The notes beneath the pieces are model-generated. The model was not told the origin of the DNA and ran no database searches. It was given only the letters and a program-made list of their open reading frames with translations. This document shows, piece after piece, positions 17,919-25,808 of a stretch of DNA of 39,471 bases (the first letter of the stretch is position 1; each line of letters begins with the position of its first letter). A program made the position numbers and the translations under genes. Source of the stretch: SZUA-146 sp963922815 (GTDB lineage: Bacteria > Pseudomonadota > Gammaproteobacteria > Steroidobacterales > SZUA-146); contig CAWUKD010000015.1 in assembly GCA_963922815.1 (NCBI GenBank), positions 1 to 39,471 on the forward strand. Direction: 5' to 3'.

Positions 17919-18952
17919 CGTTACGCACTTCACTCGTACCTGTGGGTCTGATGACAATCTGGGTAGCGGGGCTATTACTGGCCGTTGGTAGCAAGAGCTA
18001 CGACCCGGAAGAAGAAGCGCCCGTAGACTCGGTGATGGTCGACTTCAGCGTAGCCAACAGCGGTACCATTGCATTAAACAACGGCAACACCACCGACAGC
18101 GTCACCAGCCTTCTGATTAGCGGCAGTTTTGTCAAAGGTGGTAACGCGACCATCACTCTGCGGGAGGTACCTGTAGAGCTCGACACCAACACGACGTTTG
18201 CCGTTTCCATAAACCCGACGGAAGGCGATAACCTGCTCGAAGGCGACTTGATCGTCGGCGTCAGTCAGGCGCTGGAGTTCGGGCTTGACCGTTTACCCGC
18301 CAGCGGCCAGCTATCGCTCGTGCGTAACGGTACAACGACGCTGATTACGTTTGATGGCGACGCTAATAACGTGGTTATTGCGGTCGGCGCCACGACGCTC
18401 TCGCCGCTTTCATTTGATGATTTTCGTACGCTGTTTAGCGATGGTGACCGCGATCTCGATGAACGGTTTGCTTCAAAGGCGTACCGCACGCTTGAAACAC
18501 TATGGCTTATGGCCCGGTTTAGCGAAACGACCCAGCAGGAGGTGAATTCGAACCTTGAGATGCTGGAGTCCATGGGATTCAACAGCGCGCTCGACCTGAC
18601 CTGCTCAAACGCCGGCGGGACGCCTGCACCGGCCTACACGGCAACCTGGACCGTCGACGCGGCCGGCACCGGACTTGGTTCTCCAGGCGATGACGATACT
18701 TTTGAACTGTCCTGGACCAACTGCCAGTTCGACTCCGACGACCGGTACCTTCAGGGCGTGCTGCAAATCGCCAATTTTCAGCTCAACAATGACGTCACTC
18801 CGCGAAGCATGTCGTTCTCAAGCGTGTTTAGCACGACTCTTGTTGCAGAGGGCGTAATAGATGCGACGTCGCCGTCACTGACCCGCGATCGGATCAGCGG
18901 CACTCTTGTCGTCAATGCAGCTGAGGGCGAAACCGTCACCACCGAAAATTAG
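17915..18952 (+). CDS. Exported protein of unknown function
   Basis: 345 residues; I do not recognise a family. The N-terminus SLVPVGLMTIWVAGLLLAVG is a signal peptide or membrane anchor; there is no lipobox Cys. The body is rich in Thr, Asn, Ser and Asp with alternating hydrophobic patterns typical of extracytoplasmic beta-structure (about 40-150), a charged helical patch around DFRTLFSDGDRDLDERF, and a beta-rich end with two Cys (LTCSN, TNCQF) that could form a disulfide. Its ATG overlaps the preceding stop by four bases, so it is co-translated with the VanZ-like membrane protein. It converges on the coiled-coil gene across about 110 bases with no clear terminator. Confidence 0.75.
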   Translation: MTLRTSLVPVGLMTIWVAGLLLAVGSKSYDPEEEAPVDSVMVDFSVANSGTIALNNGNTTDSVTSLLISGSFVKGGNATITLREVPVELDTNTTFAVSINPTEGDNLLEGDLIVGVSQALEFGLDRLPASGQLSLVRNGTTTLITFDGDANNVVIAVGATTLSPLSFDDFRTLFSDGDRDLDERFASKAYRTLETLWLMARFSETTQQEVNSNLEMLESMGFNSALDLTCSNAGGTPAPAYTATWTVDAAGTGLGSPGDDDTFELSWTNCQFDSDDRYLQGVLQIANFQLNNDVTPRSMSFSSVFSTTLVAEGVIDATSPSLTRDRISGTLVVNAAEGETVTTEN

Positions 18953-19061
18953 GCTCACTGCGTAAATAGGTCTTGCGCCCACGTCCCTGATGTCCTGCCT
19001 GAACTATTCCAACCCGGGCACATGGAAACGGCAGCCAAGTAGCAGGGCCAGTAGAAACGCT

Positions 19062-21005
19062 TTAGCGCCCGTATTTTGCCTTGCGTAACTCGGCGGCCTG
19101 GCCAATCCAGTCGTCCCGGGTAATCCTTCCCGGAAACGTGTTGATGTGCGACGCGATCCATTCAACGTCTTTCTTGCGAAGTGCGGCCACCTGGCGATAC
19201 AGATAAATACCGAGTTTATTCATCGTCTTCTCCATGACCGGCCCAACGCCTTTAATCTTTTTAAGGTCGTCTTTTTCGGAAGGCTCCTCCGATAACAGCC
19301 AGTCCGGCTTATCCAAACTGTCCTGCGACGGTTTTTTTGCTACGCGCTTCTTTCTCAGCGCGTTTTGAGCTTCAATCATTTCATCGTGTTCAGCTCGAAG
19401 GGTTTCATACCGTGAGCGCCAGTTCTTTGCCTGACCGCGTTGCTCATTGCACGCCTGATGTTCACGCGCGTATTCGACGTCGCGCTGTTCCAGCGTTCGA
19501 CGCAGCATAGCGACTTCCTCTTTTTGGTTGTCCGCCTGCGTAGCCTTTTCTTCCAGCGACAAAATCTGCTTCTTGTAGTCGCGGGCTCGCTCAGCAGCCT
19601 CATGTTCCTTATCGTCCAGTCGCTGCTGCCATTCGGCGTTCCGCGCCTGGGCGCTCTCGGACGCTGATTTTGCCTGTGCCAGCTCGTGGTGCAGCCTGGC
19701 GCTTTCACGACGCGCGTCATCGACAAGCGATGATTGGTTAGCCAACTGTGCTTTTAGTTTATCGTGCTCATTTTGCCATTCGTCGGCCATCGCCTTCGCC
19801 TCGATAGCAGACTGTTCCTTCGCCTTCAGGTCGCGCTCGAGCCGTTCGGCCTGGCTTTTCCATTCAGCGAAGTCGGCCTGCGTGTCCTCTGCGCGAGACT
19901 GTGCGCTCGCCAGCTCCGACGCCAGCGACGCTCGTTGGTCGCTGTCCTGCGAAGCGCGACTCTCCAGTTCTGCAACTCTTGTGCGCAGTTCTACACCTTG
20001 ACGCTCTTCATGCGTCAGTTTATCGGTGCGTGATCTCAGCGTTTGTTCCAGTTCGGTTCGGCGCAGCTCAGCCTGCGCAAGGCTTTGCGCATTGCGAGAG
20101 GCCTCTTCACGCATGGTTTGCAAGGCTTCTTCCAGTTCTGACGCCCTGCTCTTCGCCTGCTCATGAAGCTCCTTGGCAGCGGTCAACTCGCCGCTCGCGG
20201 CCTTTGACGACTCTGCCTCACGAGAACGGATGTTGAGCTGATTCTCAAGATCTTCTGCACGGACGTTCTGTTGCTCCAAACGATTTTCCACGCTTGTGAG
20301 TTTTTCGACCACCGCTTCAAGCTGAGACTCGCGACTACCGTGATCGGCCTGTAGCCTCGCATAGCGGCTGTTTACCGCAGACAACTCCTGCTTGAGGTCT
20401 GCGACCTGACGCTCTGTCGTTGCGAGTAATTCCTTCGATTCTCTGGCGGATTCTTCATGACGACTATCACCAAGCTCCTCGAGCCGGGCTTCCGCTTCGG
20501 CCGCGCGAGCCTCTGCCTGCGCCAGCTGCGCTTTCAGCGCCTCATGCTCCTGGTCGCGCACATTCGCTTCTTCGATATGCCTTTCCATTTCCTGTTCGAT
20601 TTGTGCAATACGCTCGGAGTGGCGTAACGCAGCCGCTTCTGCGGCCTTGGCATCTGCTCCATCGGCCGCGAGTTTCACGGCTTCCTCAAGACGAACCTCA
20701 AGTGACCTGATACTCGATTTCTTCGACTCGATAGTGCTCTCAAGTGCGTTAATAATATCGCTGCGCTCAGCGAGCGACTTCTCCATGGTAGGCACCTGAA
20801 CACGGTGCTCTTCGAGCTCCGAAGTCAGCTGGGCAATACGTGTGTCACGATCCTGCTCAGTTTGACGCAGACGCGATAGCCAACTTTGCTCATTGTCTGC
20901 GGTCATTCGTCGATAGAGTGCCCCTCGCCAGAAATACGACATCAGAGCACCCAGCACGAAGGCAACCCCCAGACACACCCACATGACACTAAACAAATAC
21001 CCCAT
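19062..21005 (-). CDS. Membrane-anchored long coiled-coil protein with C-terminal helix-hairpin-helix domain
   Basis: 647 residues in three parts: one N-terminal transmembrane helix (about 4-24, FSVMWVCLGVAFVLGALMSYF); a highly charged coiled coil of nearly 500 residues rich in Glu, Arg, Ala and Gln (about 40-560); and a C-terminal helix-hairpin-helix domain (about 575-645; LKKIKGVGPVMEKTMNKLGI, then WIASHINTFPGRITRDDWI). This last domain matches the small domain related to the flap-endonuclease H3TH fold, found in membrane proteins and often annotated as nuclease-like, but no metal-binding catalytic set is visible. If cytoplasmic it could contact DNA (inference). The start follows the upstream OmpA-like stop by one base, so the pair is coupled. 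Confidence 0.85.
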   Translation of the reverse strand: MGYLFSVMWVCLGVAFVLGALMSYFWRGALYRRMTADNEQSWLSRLRQTEQDRDTRIAQLTSELEEHRVQVPTMEKSLAERSDIINALESTIESKKSSIRSLEVRLEEAVKLAADGADAKAAEAAALRHSERIAQIEQEMERHIEEANVRDQEHEALKAQLAQAEARAAEAEARLEELGDSRHEESARESKELLATTERQVADLKQELSAVNSRYARLQADHGSRESQLEAVVEKLTSVENRLEQQNVRAEDLENQLNIRSREAESSKAASGELTAAKELHEQAKSRASELEEALQTMREEASRNAQSLAQAELRRTELEQTLRSRTDKLTHEERQGVELRTRVAELESRASQDSDQRASLASELASAQSRAEDTQADFAEWKSQAERLERDLKAKEQSAIEAKAMADEWQNEHDKLKAQLANQSSLVDDARRESARLHHELAQAKSASESAQARNAEWQQRLDDKEHEAAERARDYKKQILSLEEKATQADNQKEEVAMLRRTLEQRDVEYAREHQACNEQRGQAKNWRSRYETLRAEHDEMIEAQNALRKKRVAKKPSQDSLDKPDWLLSEEPSEKDDLKKIKGVGPVMEKTMNKLGIYLYRQVAALRKKDVEWIASHINTFPGRITRDDWIGQAAELRKAKYGR

Positions 21006-21006
21006 A

Positions 21007-22059
21007 TCAGTTCCCCGAAATCACGAACTCGATGCGCCGATTGCGCGCCCTGCCGTCTCTGGTTGAATTGTCCGCACGCGGCTGCGCTTCACCGTAGCCG
21101 CGCGCTGAAAGTTGTCTGGCGTCGATACCTTCTTCAACCAGATACTGCAGAACAGCCTGTGCTCTTCTGTCGCTAAGCGCCAGGTTTCCCTGCTCGGAGC
21201 CGTCCGAATCCGTATGCCCCTGTATTTCGACCGCTGTACCTTCGCAGCTCGATATAATGTCGGCGAGATCTTCCAGCAACGGATAGCTGTCAACAGAGAT
21301 CGTTGCGCTCCCCGAGTTAAACTCAACCGAAGCCGATTCCAGTCTGGCATTGATCGTCGACTGACAGTTTTGAATCACTTCGTCGGCGGGCGCGAGAACC
21401 GCCACATCCAGACGCGACGTAAAAACATCAGCAGCCACGCGCGACAGCTCGACCTCTGCAATATCTTTGCGTTGCCGGGAATTCACAGAGCCCGCCAGCG
21501 ACAGGTGAGTGCCTCTGATATCCAGCTTACCGCTGGAGAACCCGGCCAACTGTTCAAGAAGGTCTCGCAGTACCGGAGTCCACTGCGCTGGAACAGACGC
21601 GACAACTTCAAGACGATCAATAACCCGACGTTCGCCAAAAGCACGTCGCGCTGCACCCACAATGGATGCACGCATTTCGGCATCGCGAACCATACCGGTC
21701 AATTCCACTTCCGATTGGGTAGCCATCGCTGAAAACTGATGCCGGCCGGTAGGCACTGCTAATTGACGGACGGGCTGGGTAGTCATTTCATCAACGACGC
21801 TGTGAACCCCGTGAACCCCTGAGACGATAGAGACGGCGCGTTCGCGAATCCCGCTGTTGGCAACCTCACCCGTCAGGATCACATCCAGTCCGTCTACCCG
21901 GCTGATTTCGACGCCGCTGAGATCCGCCTCGTTTAACGCCAGCCGCGAACGGGTTTTAAGATCCTCTGCAATGAGGGGTCCGTGATGACGAATGCAAAAC
22001 ACGGACAGCAAGGCGAGCGCCACCAATGCTGGAATCCAGTATAAGAGTGCGCGAGCCAT
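21007..22059 (-). CDS. BON-domain OmpA-family peptidoglycan-binding protein
   Basis: 350 residues. One N-terminal membrane helix (about 5-24, YWIPALVALALLSVFCI) is followed by BON-type repeats (about 35-95, 105-160 and probably 165-235; GVEISRVDGLDVILTGEVAN, SVVDEMTT, LSLAGSVNSR) and an OmpA-like domain (about 245-350) with the peptidoglycan contact motif GHTDSDGSEQGNLALSDRRA and the closing ARNRRIEFVI. The architecture resembles mycobacterial Rv0899/ArfA. It probably spans from the inner membrane to the cell wall. It lies one base upstream of the coiled-coil HhH gene, with which it forms a two-gene unit. Confidence 0.9.
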   Translation of the reverse strand: MARALLYWIPALVALALLSVFCIRHHGPLIAEDLKTRSRLALNEADLSGVEISRVDGLDVILTGEVANSGIRERAVSIVSGVHGVHSVVDEMTTQPVRQLAVPTGRHQFSAMATQSEVELTGMVRDAEMRASIVGAARRAFGERRVIDRLEVVASVPAQWTPVLRDLLEQLAGFSSGKLDIRGTHLSLAGSVNSRQRKDIAEVELSRVAADVFTSRLDVAVLAPADEVIQNCQSTINARLESASVEFNSGSATISVDSYPLLEDLADIISSCEGTAVEIQGHTDSDGSEQGNLALSDRRAQAVLQYLVEEGIDARQLSARGYGEAQPRADNSTRDGRARNRRIEFVISGN

Positions 22060-22634
22060 TTAGTTATTGTATTCCTGATAAATGTTTTGTTTGCCTGGGT
22101 TTGATTCTGGAGGCGGCACGTTCGGAAACGTTGACCGTACGACTCATCGTCATGATCCGCCCGCCATTGAATCATTGCGGGACAGCCTGGCCATGATAAA
22201 CCAGTAATGCTGCTCCGGAAAACACGTCGGGACCGGGGCGCTACTTCCGTCCGCTCTGACGAAGCCCCGGGTGCAGTCTGGCCCAGACGTCGCCGAACTG
22301 ATCCGTAGCGATGAAGGTTTGTCTTCCGTCACTCAAAATTGCCGGATATCGATGAACGTATGAACCCGGCCTGGCAGAGATGTCGTCTTTCGGAATACGC
22401 CAACCATACGGAATCGTTGCGTTTTTGCGCGATCCCCACCGATATGGCGAAGTCGCCCGTCTTCAGGGTTTTCCTCTAAACATCATCTATGTCACTGAAA
22501 GTTAATTAAATAGCGTCAATCTGGTATCGAACTTCGTATTTTCCATAATCAAAAATGAGAACCAGTTAACGGAATTGAAATTAACGCTGCCTTATACTTA
22601 CGCGACTAAAAACACACTAGGGACGCCGGGGTAC
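22060..22634. other. Intergenic region with possible minus-strand gene remnant
   Basis: About 575 bases between the OmpA-family gene and a small ORF. A minus-strand frame from 22462 down to 22244 stays open for 73 codons and reads protein-like (IPYGWRIPKDDI, TFIATDQFGDVWARL), ending at a TAG at 22241, but it has no ATG and is preceded directly by a stop. It may be a decayed gene or chance. From 22490 to 22600 the DNA is AT-rich, with CATAAT at 22544-22549 as a possible -10 box for the small plus-strand ORF. Confidence 0.4.
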
Positions 22635-22817
22635 ATGGATCAAACTAAGAAAACCGCACCAGATTTGCCGGAAGATGAGCGTTCTTCAGGCACATTACCG
22701 ACCGACCAACACCCCGACTGGCACCCGTTTGCCGTCTGGAAAAGCCAGATCCGAAGCGAACAGCTCGCTGTAACGGGCGAATACCGCACATTACCCACCA
22801 AGATTGCTGACGCCTGA
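22635..22817 (+). CDS. Small hypothetical protein
   Basis: 60 residues from the ATG at 22635 (MDQTKKTAPDLPEDE), acidic N-terminal half, then HPDWHPFAVWKSQIR. A TTG at 22575 would give 80 residues. No family is recognised, and the ribosome site is weak (GGGG three bases upstream). The case for a real gene rests on the AT-rich promoter-like upstream DNA and non-random composition; it could be spurious. Confidence 0.35.
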   Translation: MDQTKKTAPDLPEDERSSGTLPTDQHPDWHPFAVWKSQIRSEQLAVTGEYRTLPTKIADA

Positions 22818-22823
22818 TCCACC

Positions 22824-22839
22824 GTGTCCGGCCGGACAC
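22824..22839. repeat. 16-base perfect palindrome
   Basis: GTGTCCGGCCGGACAC reads the same on both strands. As RNA it gives a six-base stem with the loop GGCC. It follows the small ORF by six bases and lies about 100 bases beyond the fabH stop. It may be a protein site or a hairpin end; one such palindrome in this length of DNA can also occur by chance. Confidence 0.4.
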
Positions 22840-22940
22840 ACATGACACCATAAGAAGTTAACAGTGAGCCGCAGCACGGCGCCGCTCTGAACAGCCCTAA
22901 ACCGTCCGGCGCTCTGCCTGAACCTGGCAAATGAAACCGG

Positions 22941-23906
22941 TTAAAACTCGAGTAGCGCCGCACCCCACGTAAAACCACCGCCAAAGGCTTCCAAAAGCAG
23001 TGTATCTCCACGCTTGATACGGCCGTCGCGGACACCAACATCCAGCGCCAGTGGTACGGAGGCTGCAGACGTATTGCCATGATCCTGAACGGTCTGAATG
23101 ACACGCTCCATCGGCATGTCCAGCATCTTGGCGGCCGCCTGTATAATTCGGATGTTGGCCTGATGAGGAATAAGCCAGGTCAGCTCTTCTTTTGTCATAT
23201 CGTTATACTGGAGCGCCGTCTTGGCAATTCGACCCAGCGTACGTACGGCGACCTTGAACACCTCGTTACCTTTCATCTGAACGAAATCACTGCCGCTCTT
23301 CAGGTTATCGAAACCGTTTGAAATCCCGGATTCCAGGAACAGCAAATCTTTGTACTTGCCGTTGGCCGATAAATGAGTCGAGCGAATGCCCGGGGTTTCG
23401 GATGGTTTCAGCACAACCGCACCCGCCCCATCCCCAAAAAGCACGCAGGTACTGCGATCGTTCCAGTCAATTATCGAAGACAGGGTTTCGCTACCCAGAA
23501 CCAACGCACATTTGGAAGAACCACTGCTCACGAACTTGTCGGCAACTGACAGTGCGTAAATGAAACCCGTGCAGGCGGCCTCGAGGCTAAACGCGGGGCA
23601 ATCCTCAACGCCCAGTCGTTCCTGCAGCAGGCACCCCATATTGGGAAACACCTGATTTGGAGTTGTGGTACCAACCACAATCAGATCAACATCCGCCGCA
23701 TCTACACCAGCCATGTCCATGGCGTTGCGGGCCGCGCCTTCGGCCAGGTCAAGATTTGTCTCTCCGTCGCTAACCAGATAGCGCTGCCGGATACCGGTGC
23801 GAGTGACTATCCACTCGTCGCTGGTGTCAACGGTTTTTGCGAGGTCTTCGTTGGTGACGACCCGCTTGGGGAGCTGGCTGCCGGTACCGGCTATTTTGCT
23901 ATACAT
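22941..23906 (-). CDS. fabH: 3-oxoacyl-ACP synthase III (KAS III)
   Basis: 321 residues. It condenses acetyl-CoA (or another short acyl-CoA) with malonyl-ACP to start fatty-acid synthesis. The catalytic Cys is C112 in EAACTGFIYAL when counted from the ATG at 23906, the same number as in E. coli; the His lies in LIPHQANIRI and the Asn in DHGNTSAASVPLAL, completing the Cys-His-Asn triad. The end FGGGFTWGAALLEF is typical. The start at 23906 (MYSKIAGTGSQLPK) matches E. coli FabH and has GGA eight bases upstream; an ATG three codons earlier is possible. Last gene of the yceD-rpmF-plsX-fabH order. Confidence 0.97.
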   Translation of the reverse strand: MYSKIAGTGSQLPKRVVTNEDLAKTVDTSDEWIVTRTGIRQRYLVSDGETNLDLAEGAARNAMDMAGVDAADVDLIVVGTTTPNQVFPNMGCLLQERLGVEDCPAFSLEAACTGFIYALSVADKFVSSGSSKCALVLGSETLSSIIDWNDRSTCVLFGDGAGAVVLKPSETPGIRSTHLSANGKYKDLLFLESGISNGFDNLKSGSDFVQMKGNEVFKVAVRTLGRIAKTALQYNDMTKEELTWLIPHQANIRIIQAAAKMLDMPMERVIQTVQDHGNTSAASVPLALDVGVRDGRIKRGDTLLLEAFGGGFTWGAALLEF

Positions 23907-23988
23907 AGTGGACATCCGAAGTAAACGGTCGACCAGAATCGTGCCTGACTTGGCGTCGTTTGGCCAGTATTTGATGCCGCGGGGCCGG

Positions 23989-24954
23989 CTACTGTTGCTG
24001 CAGGCGAATAATTCCGGACTGAATTTTTTGCGGCAGCTGGGCGCGGGCTTCGACCATAGCGGTATCGATCGCGTGGCTCAATGCGACAGCATCTGCTCCG
24101 CCGTGCGACTTGATCACAACGCTTCTCAACCCGACCAGGCTGGCGCCATTGTGTTTCCGAGGATCCAGGCCGGCAATTCCGGGTTCCGAACTTCGACTCA
24201 TGCTGGCGATGAAGCGGGAAAACCCTTCCATGGTTTTTAGTGCGATGTTACCCGCGAAACCATCGCTGACAACCACATCAACGTCTGTCGAAAAAATCTG
24301 ATTGGCTTCACAGAAACCGGTGTAATTCAGCGTGTAGTTTCTAAGAATCGCGTCAGCTTCCTGAAGCACTTCGTGGCCCTTGCCCGCTTCAACACCGATA
24401 TTTAACAGCCCGACTCTGGGAGTGTCTACACCGTAATCCGTCTCCGCCACCAGACTGCCCATGACCGCAAATTCCGAGAGGACACTTGCGGTGCACTGAG
24501 TGTTGGCGCCGACGTCGAGCATAATCGTAACGCCCCCCGAAGCCGGAATTGGCGTCAGCAGGGCCGGTCGTCGCAGCCCCTCAATGGTTTTAAGGACGAA
24601 TTTCGATATCGCTACCAGCGCACCGGTGTTACCAGAACTCACGCAGGCCTCTGCTCTGCCTTCCTGAACGCAATCAATCGCAAGTCGCATTGAAGAATCA
24701 CGGCCATTACGCAGCGCTTCTTTGGGAGAGTCCGTCATTGACACGACGGTTAGTGCCGGAACCAATGTCACACGGTCCCGCCATTCGTTGAAATCCGGAT
24801 TGCTGATGAATGCAGAGATTTCTGCTTCGTCGCCCACCAGCAGAAGGTGCAGGTTGGGGTGTTGTTCGAGCGCCAGACGAGCGCCCTCAAGCGCAGAGCG
24901 CGGACCAAGGTCCGCGCCCATAACGTCGAGTGCAATTTTAATAAGAGCTGGCAT
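23989..24954 (-). CDS. plsX: Phosphate acyltransferase PlsX
   Basis: 321 residues. It converts acyl-ACP and phosphate to acyl-phosphate, the donor used by PlsY at the first step of phospholipid synthesis. Family signatures are IALDVMGADLGPRSALEGA at the start, CVSSGNTGALVAISKF, LDVGANTQC, and VVVSDGFAGNIALKTMEG. The ATG at 24954 is preferred over a TTG directly before it, with AGGCGG as ribosome site. It lies 82 bases before fabH and follows rpmF, linking envelope lipid supply with ribosomal protein synthesis as in E. coli. Confidence 0.97.
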   Translation of the reverse strand: MPALIKIALDVMGADLGPRSALEGARLALEQHPNLHLLLVGDEAEISAFISNPDFNEWRDRVTLVPALTVVSMTDSPKEALRNGRDSSMRLAIDCVQEGRAEACVSSGNTGALVAISKFVLKTIEGLRRPALLTPIPASGGVTIMLDVGANTQCTASVLSEFAVMGSLVAETDYGVDTPRVGLLNIGVEAGKGHEVLQEADAILRNYTLNYTGFCEANQIFSTDVDVVVSDGFAGNIALKTMEGFSRFIASMSRSSEPGIAGLDPRKHNGASLVGLRSVVIKSHGGADAVALSHAIDTAMVEARAQLPQKIQSGIIRLQQQ

Positions 24955-25032
24955 CAAAGCCGCCTGAGATTCGCGGACTGCCGCGACTCTGCCGCCTGAC
25001 CGTTACAGACCGGCGAGAGCAAATTGCCGTTC

Positions 25033-25224
25033 CTACTCGTCGTCTTGTTCAGACGCAGTAGTTATAACCTTGCGACCGCGATAGTAACCGTCGGGCGTAA
25101 TGCGGTGACGCAAGTGCGTTTCTCCGCTGGTCTGGTCAATCGACAGCGCCGGTTTCTTCAGGCTATCGTGCGAGCGTCGCATACCGCGTCGCGAAGGGGT
25201 CGTGCGGCTCTTTTGTACGGCCAT
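25033..25224 (-). CDS. rpmF: 50S ribosomal protein L32
   Basis: 63 residues, usual length. The start MAVQKSRTTPSRRGMRRSHD is characteristic of bacterial L32; no zinc-binding Cys pairs are present, so this is the zinc-free form found in many Gammaproteobacteria. GGAG lies seven bases upstream of the ATG. It sits between yceD and plsX, the standard order. Confidence 0.97.
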   Translation of the reverse strand: MAVQKSRTTPSRRGMRRSHDSLKKPALSIDQTSGETHLRHRITPDGYYRGRKVITTASEQDDE

Positions 25225-25260
25225 GGTCGTTCTCCAACAGTAGTACCCGACATGCGGGAT

Positions 25261-25770
25261 TTATTGCTTTGATAATAAGTCTTTCAGTCCGTCAAACGGG
25301 GTTACCGTATCCGGCGTATCTTGTTCGTCGCTTGCCACGTAGCTTTTGGCAAGCTCTCCACCGCAGTGCTCATCGTCGTGTTTGGCAAACAGCGGTATGC
25401 CCAACTGAAGCTCATCTTCCACCCAGTCAAGCAGTCGTATTTCTGTACTACCGACATTGTCCTCGTCGGCTCCCTGCATATCGTCCGGCAACTGCCAGTC
25501 AACAGGAATCATCATGTCCAGTTCCAGCCCGTCAAGACAACGCTGACATTGGGTAAGCACGCTCGCGTCTATGCGGCCGTGAACGCGCACTTTGTGCGCT
25601 CCCGTGGCGTCAAACTCAAGCCTGCAGCTGACACTGGCATCATCCAGCTGGTCAACGGCGAGCGCCTCGACAAACCGGGGAAGCTCATTCACACTCAGCG
25701 TTTCTTCAACCGGTGCCGTCAGTGCAGTCAGCTCATCGATTGAGTGGATACGTTTCAGGCGCCCGGACAT
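25261..25770 (-). CDS. yceD: YceD family protein (DUF177), 23S rRNA accumulation
   Basis: 169 residues. YceD/DUF177 proteins are needed for normal 23S rRNA levels and are nearly always encoded before rpmF, as here (36 bases away). The conserved motif is CQRCLDGLELDMMIPVDW, followed by the acidic LDWVEDELQLGIPL and HCGG segments. The start is the ATG at 25770 (MSGRLKRIHS), which lines up with E. coli YceD; the frame is open far upstream but runs antisense through maf. A near-consensus promoter places the transcript start within a few bases of this ATG and no ribosome site is visible, so the mRNA may be essentially leaderless. Confidence 0.93.
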   Translation of the reverse strand: MSGRLKRIHSIDELTALTAPVEETLSVNELPRFVEALAVDQLDDASVSCRLEFDATGAHKVRVHGRIDASVLTQCQRCLDGLELDMMIPVDWQLPDDMQGADEDNVGSTEIRLLDWVEDELQLGIPLFAKHDDEHCGGELAKSYVASDEQDTPDTVTPFDGLKDLLSKQ

Positions 25771-25778
25771 AAGGCGCG

Positions 25779-25784
25779 TATAAT
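25779..25784 (+). promoter_or_regulatory. -10 box for maf overlapping the yceD -10 box
   Basis: A consensus TATAAT read rightward, 17 bases before the maf ATG. No good -35 is seen at the normal spacing, so this direction is probably weaker. It overlaps the minus-strand -10 of yceD by five of six bases. Confidence 0.5.
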
Positions 25785-25808
25785 ATTTACAGGCTCGGTG
25801 CATGTCAA
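25780..25808 (-). promoter_or_regulatory. Strong sigma-70 promoter of the yceD-rpmF-plsX-fabH operon
   Basis: Read on the minus strand: perfect -35 TTGACA (25808-25803), exactly 17 bases, then -10 TATTAT (25785-25780, five of six). Transcription should start at about 25775-25770, at or just before the yceD ATG. The -35 overlaps the first codons of the divergent maf gene. Confidence 0.8.

Noticed and set aside
19062..21005. The coiled-coil protein as a chromosome-segregation SMC ATPase
   Set aside because: No Walker A or signature motif; only a membrane helix, the coiled coil and the HhH end are present.
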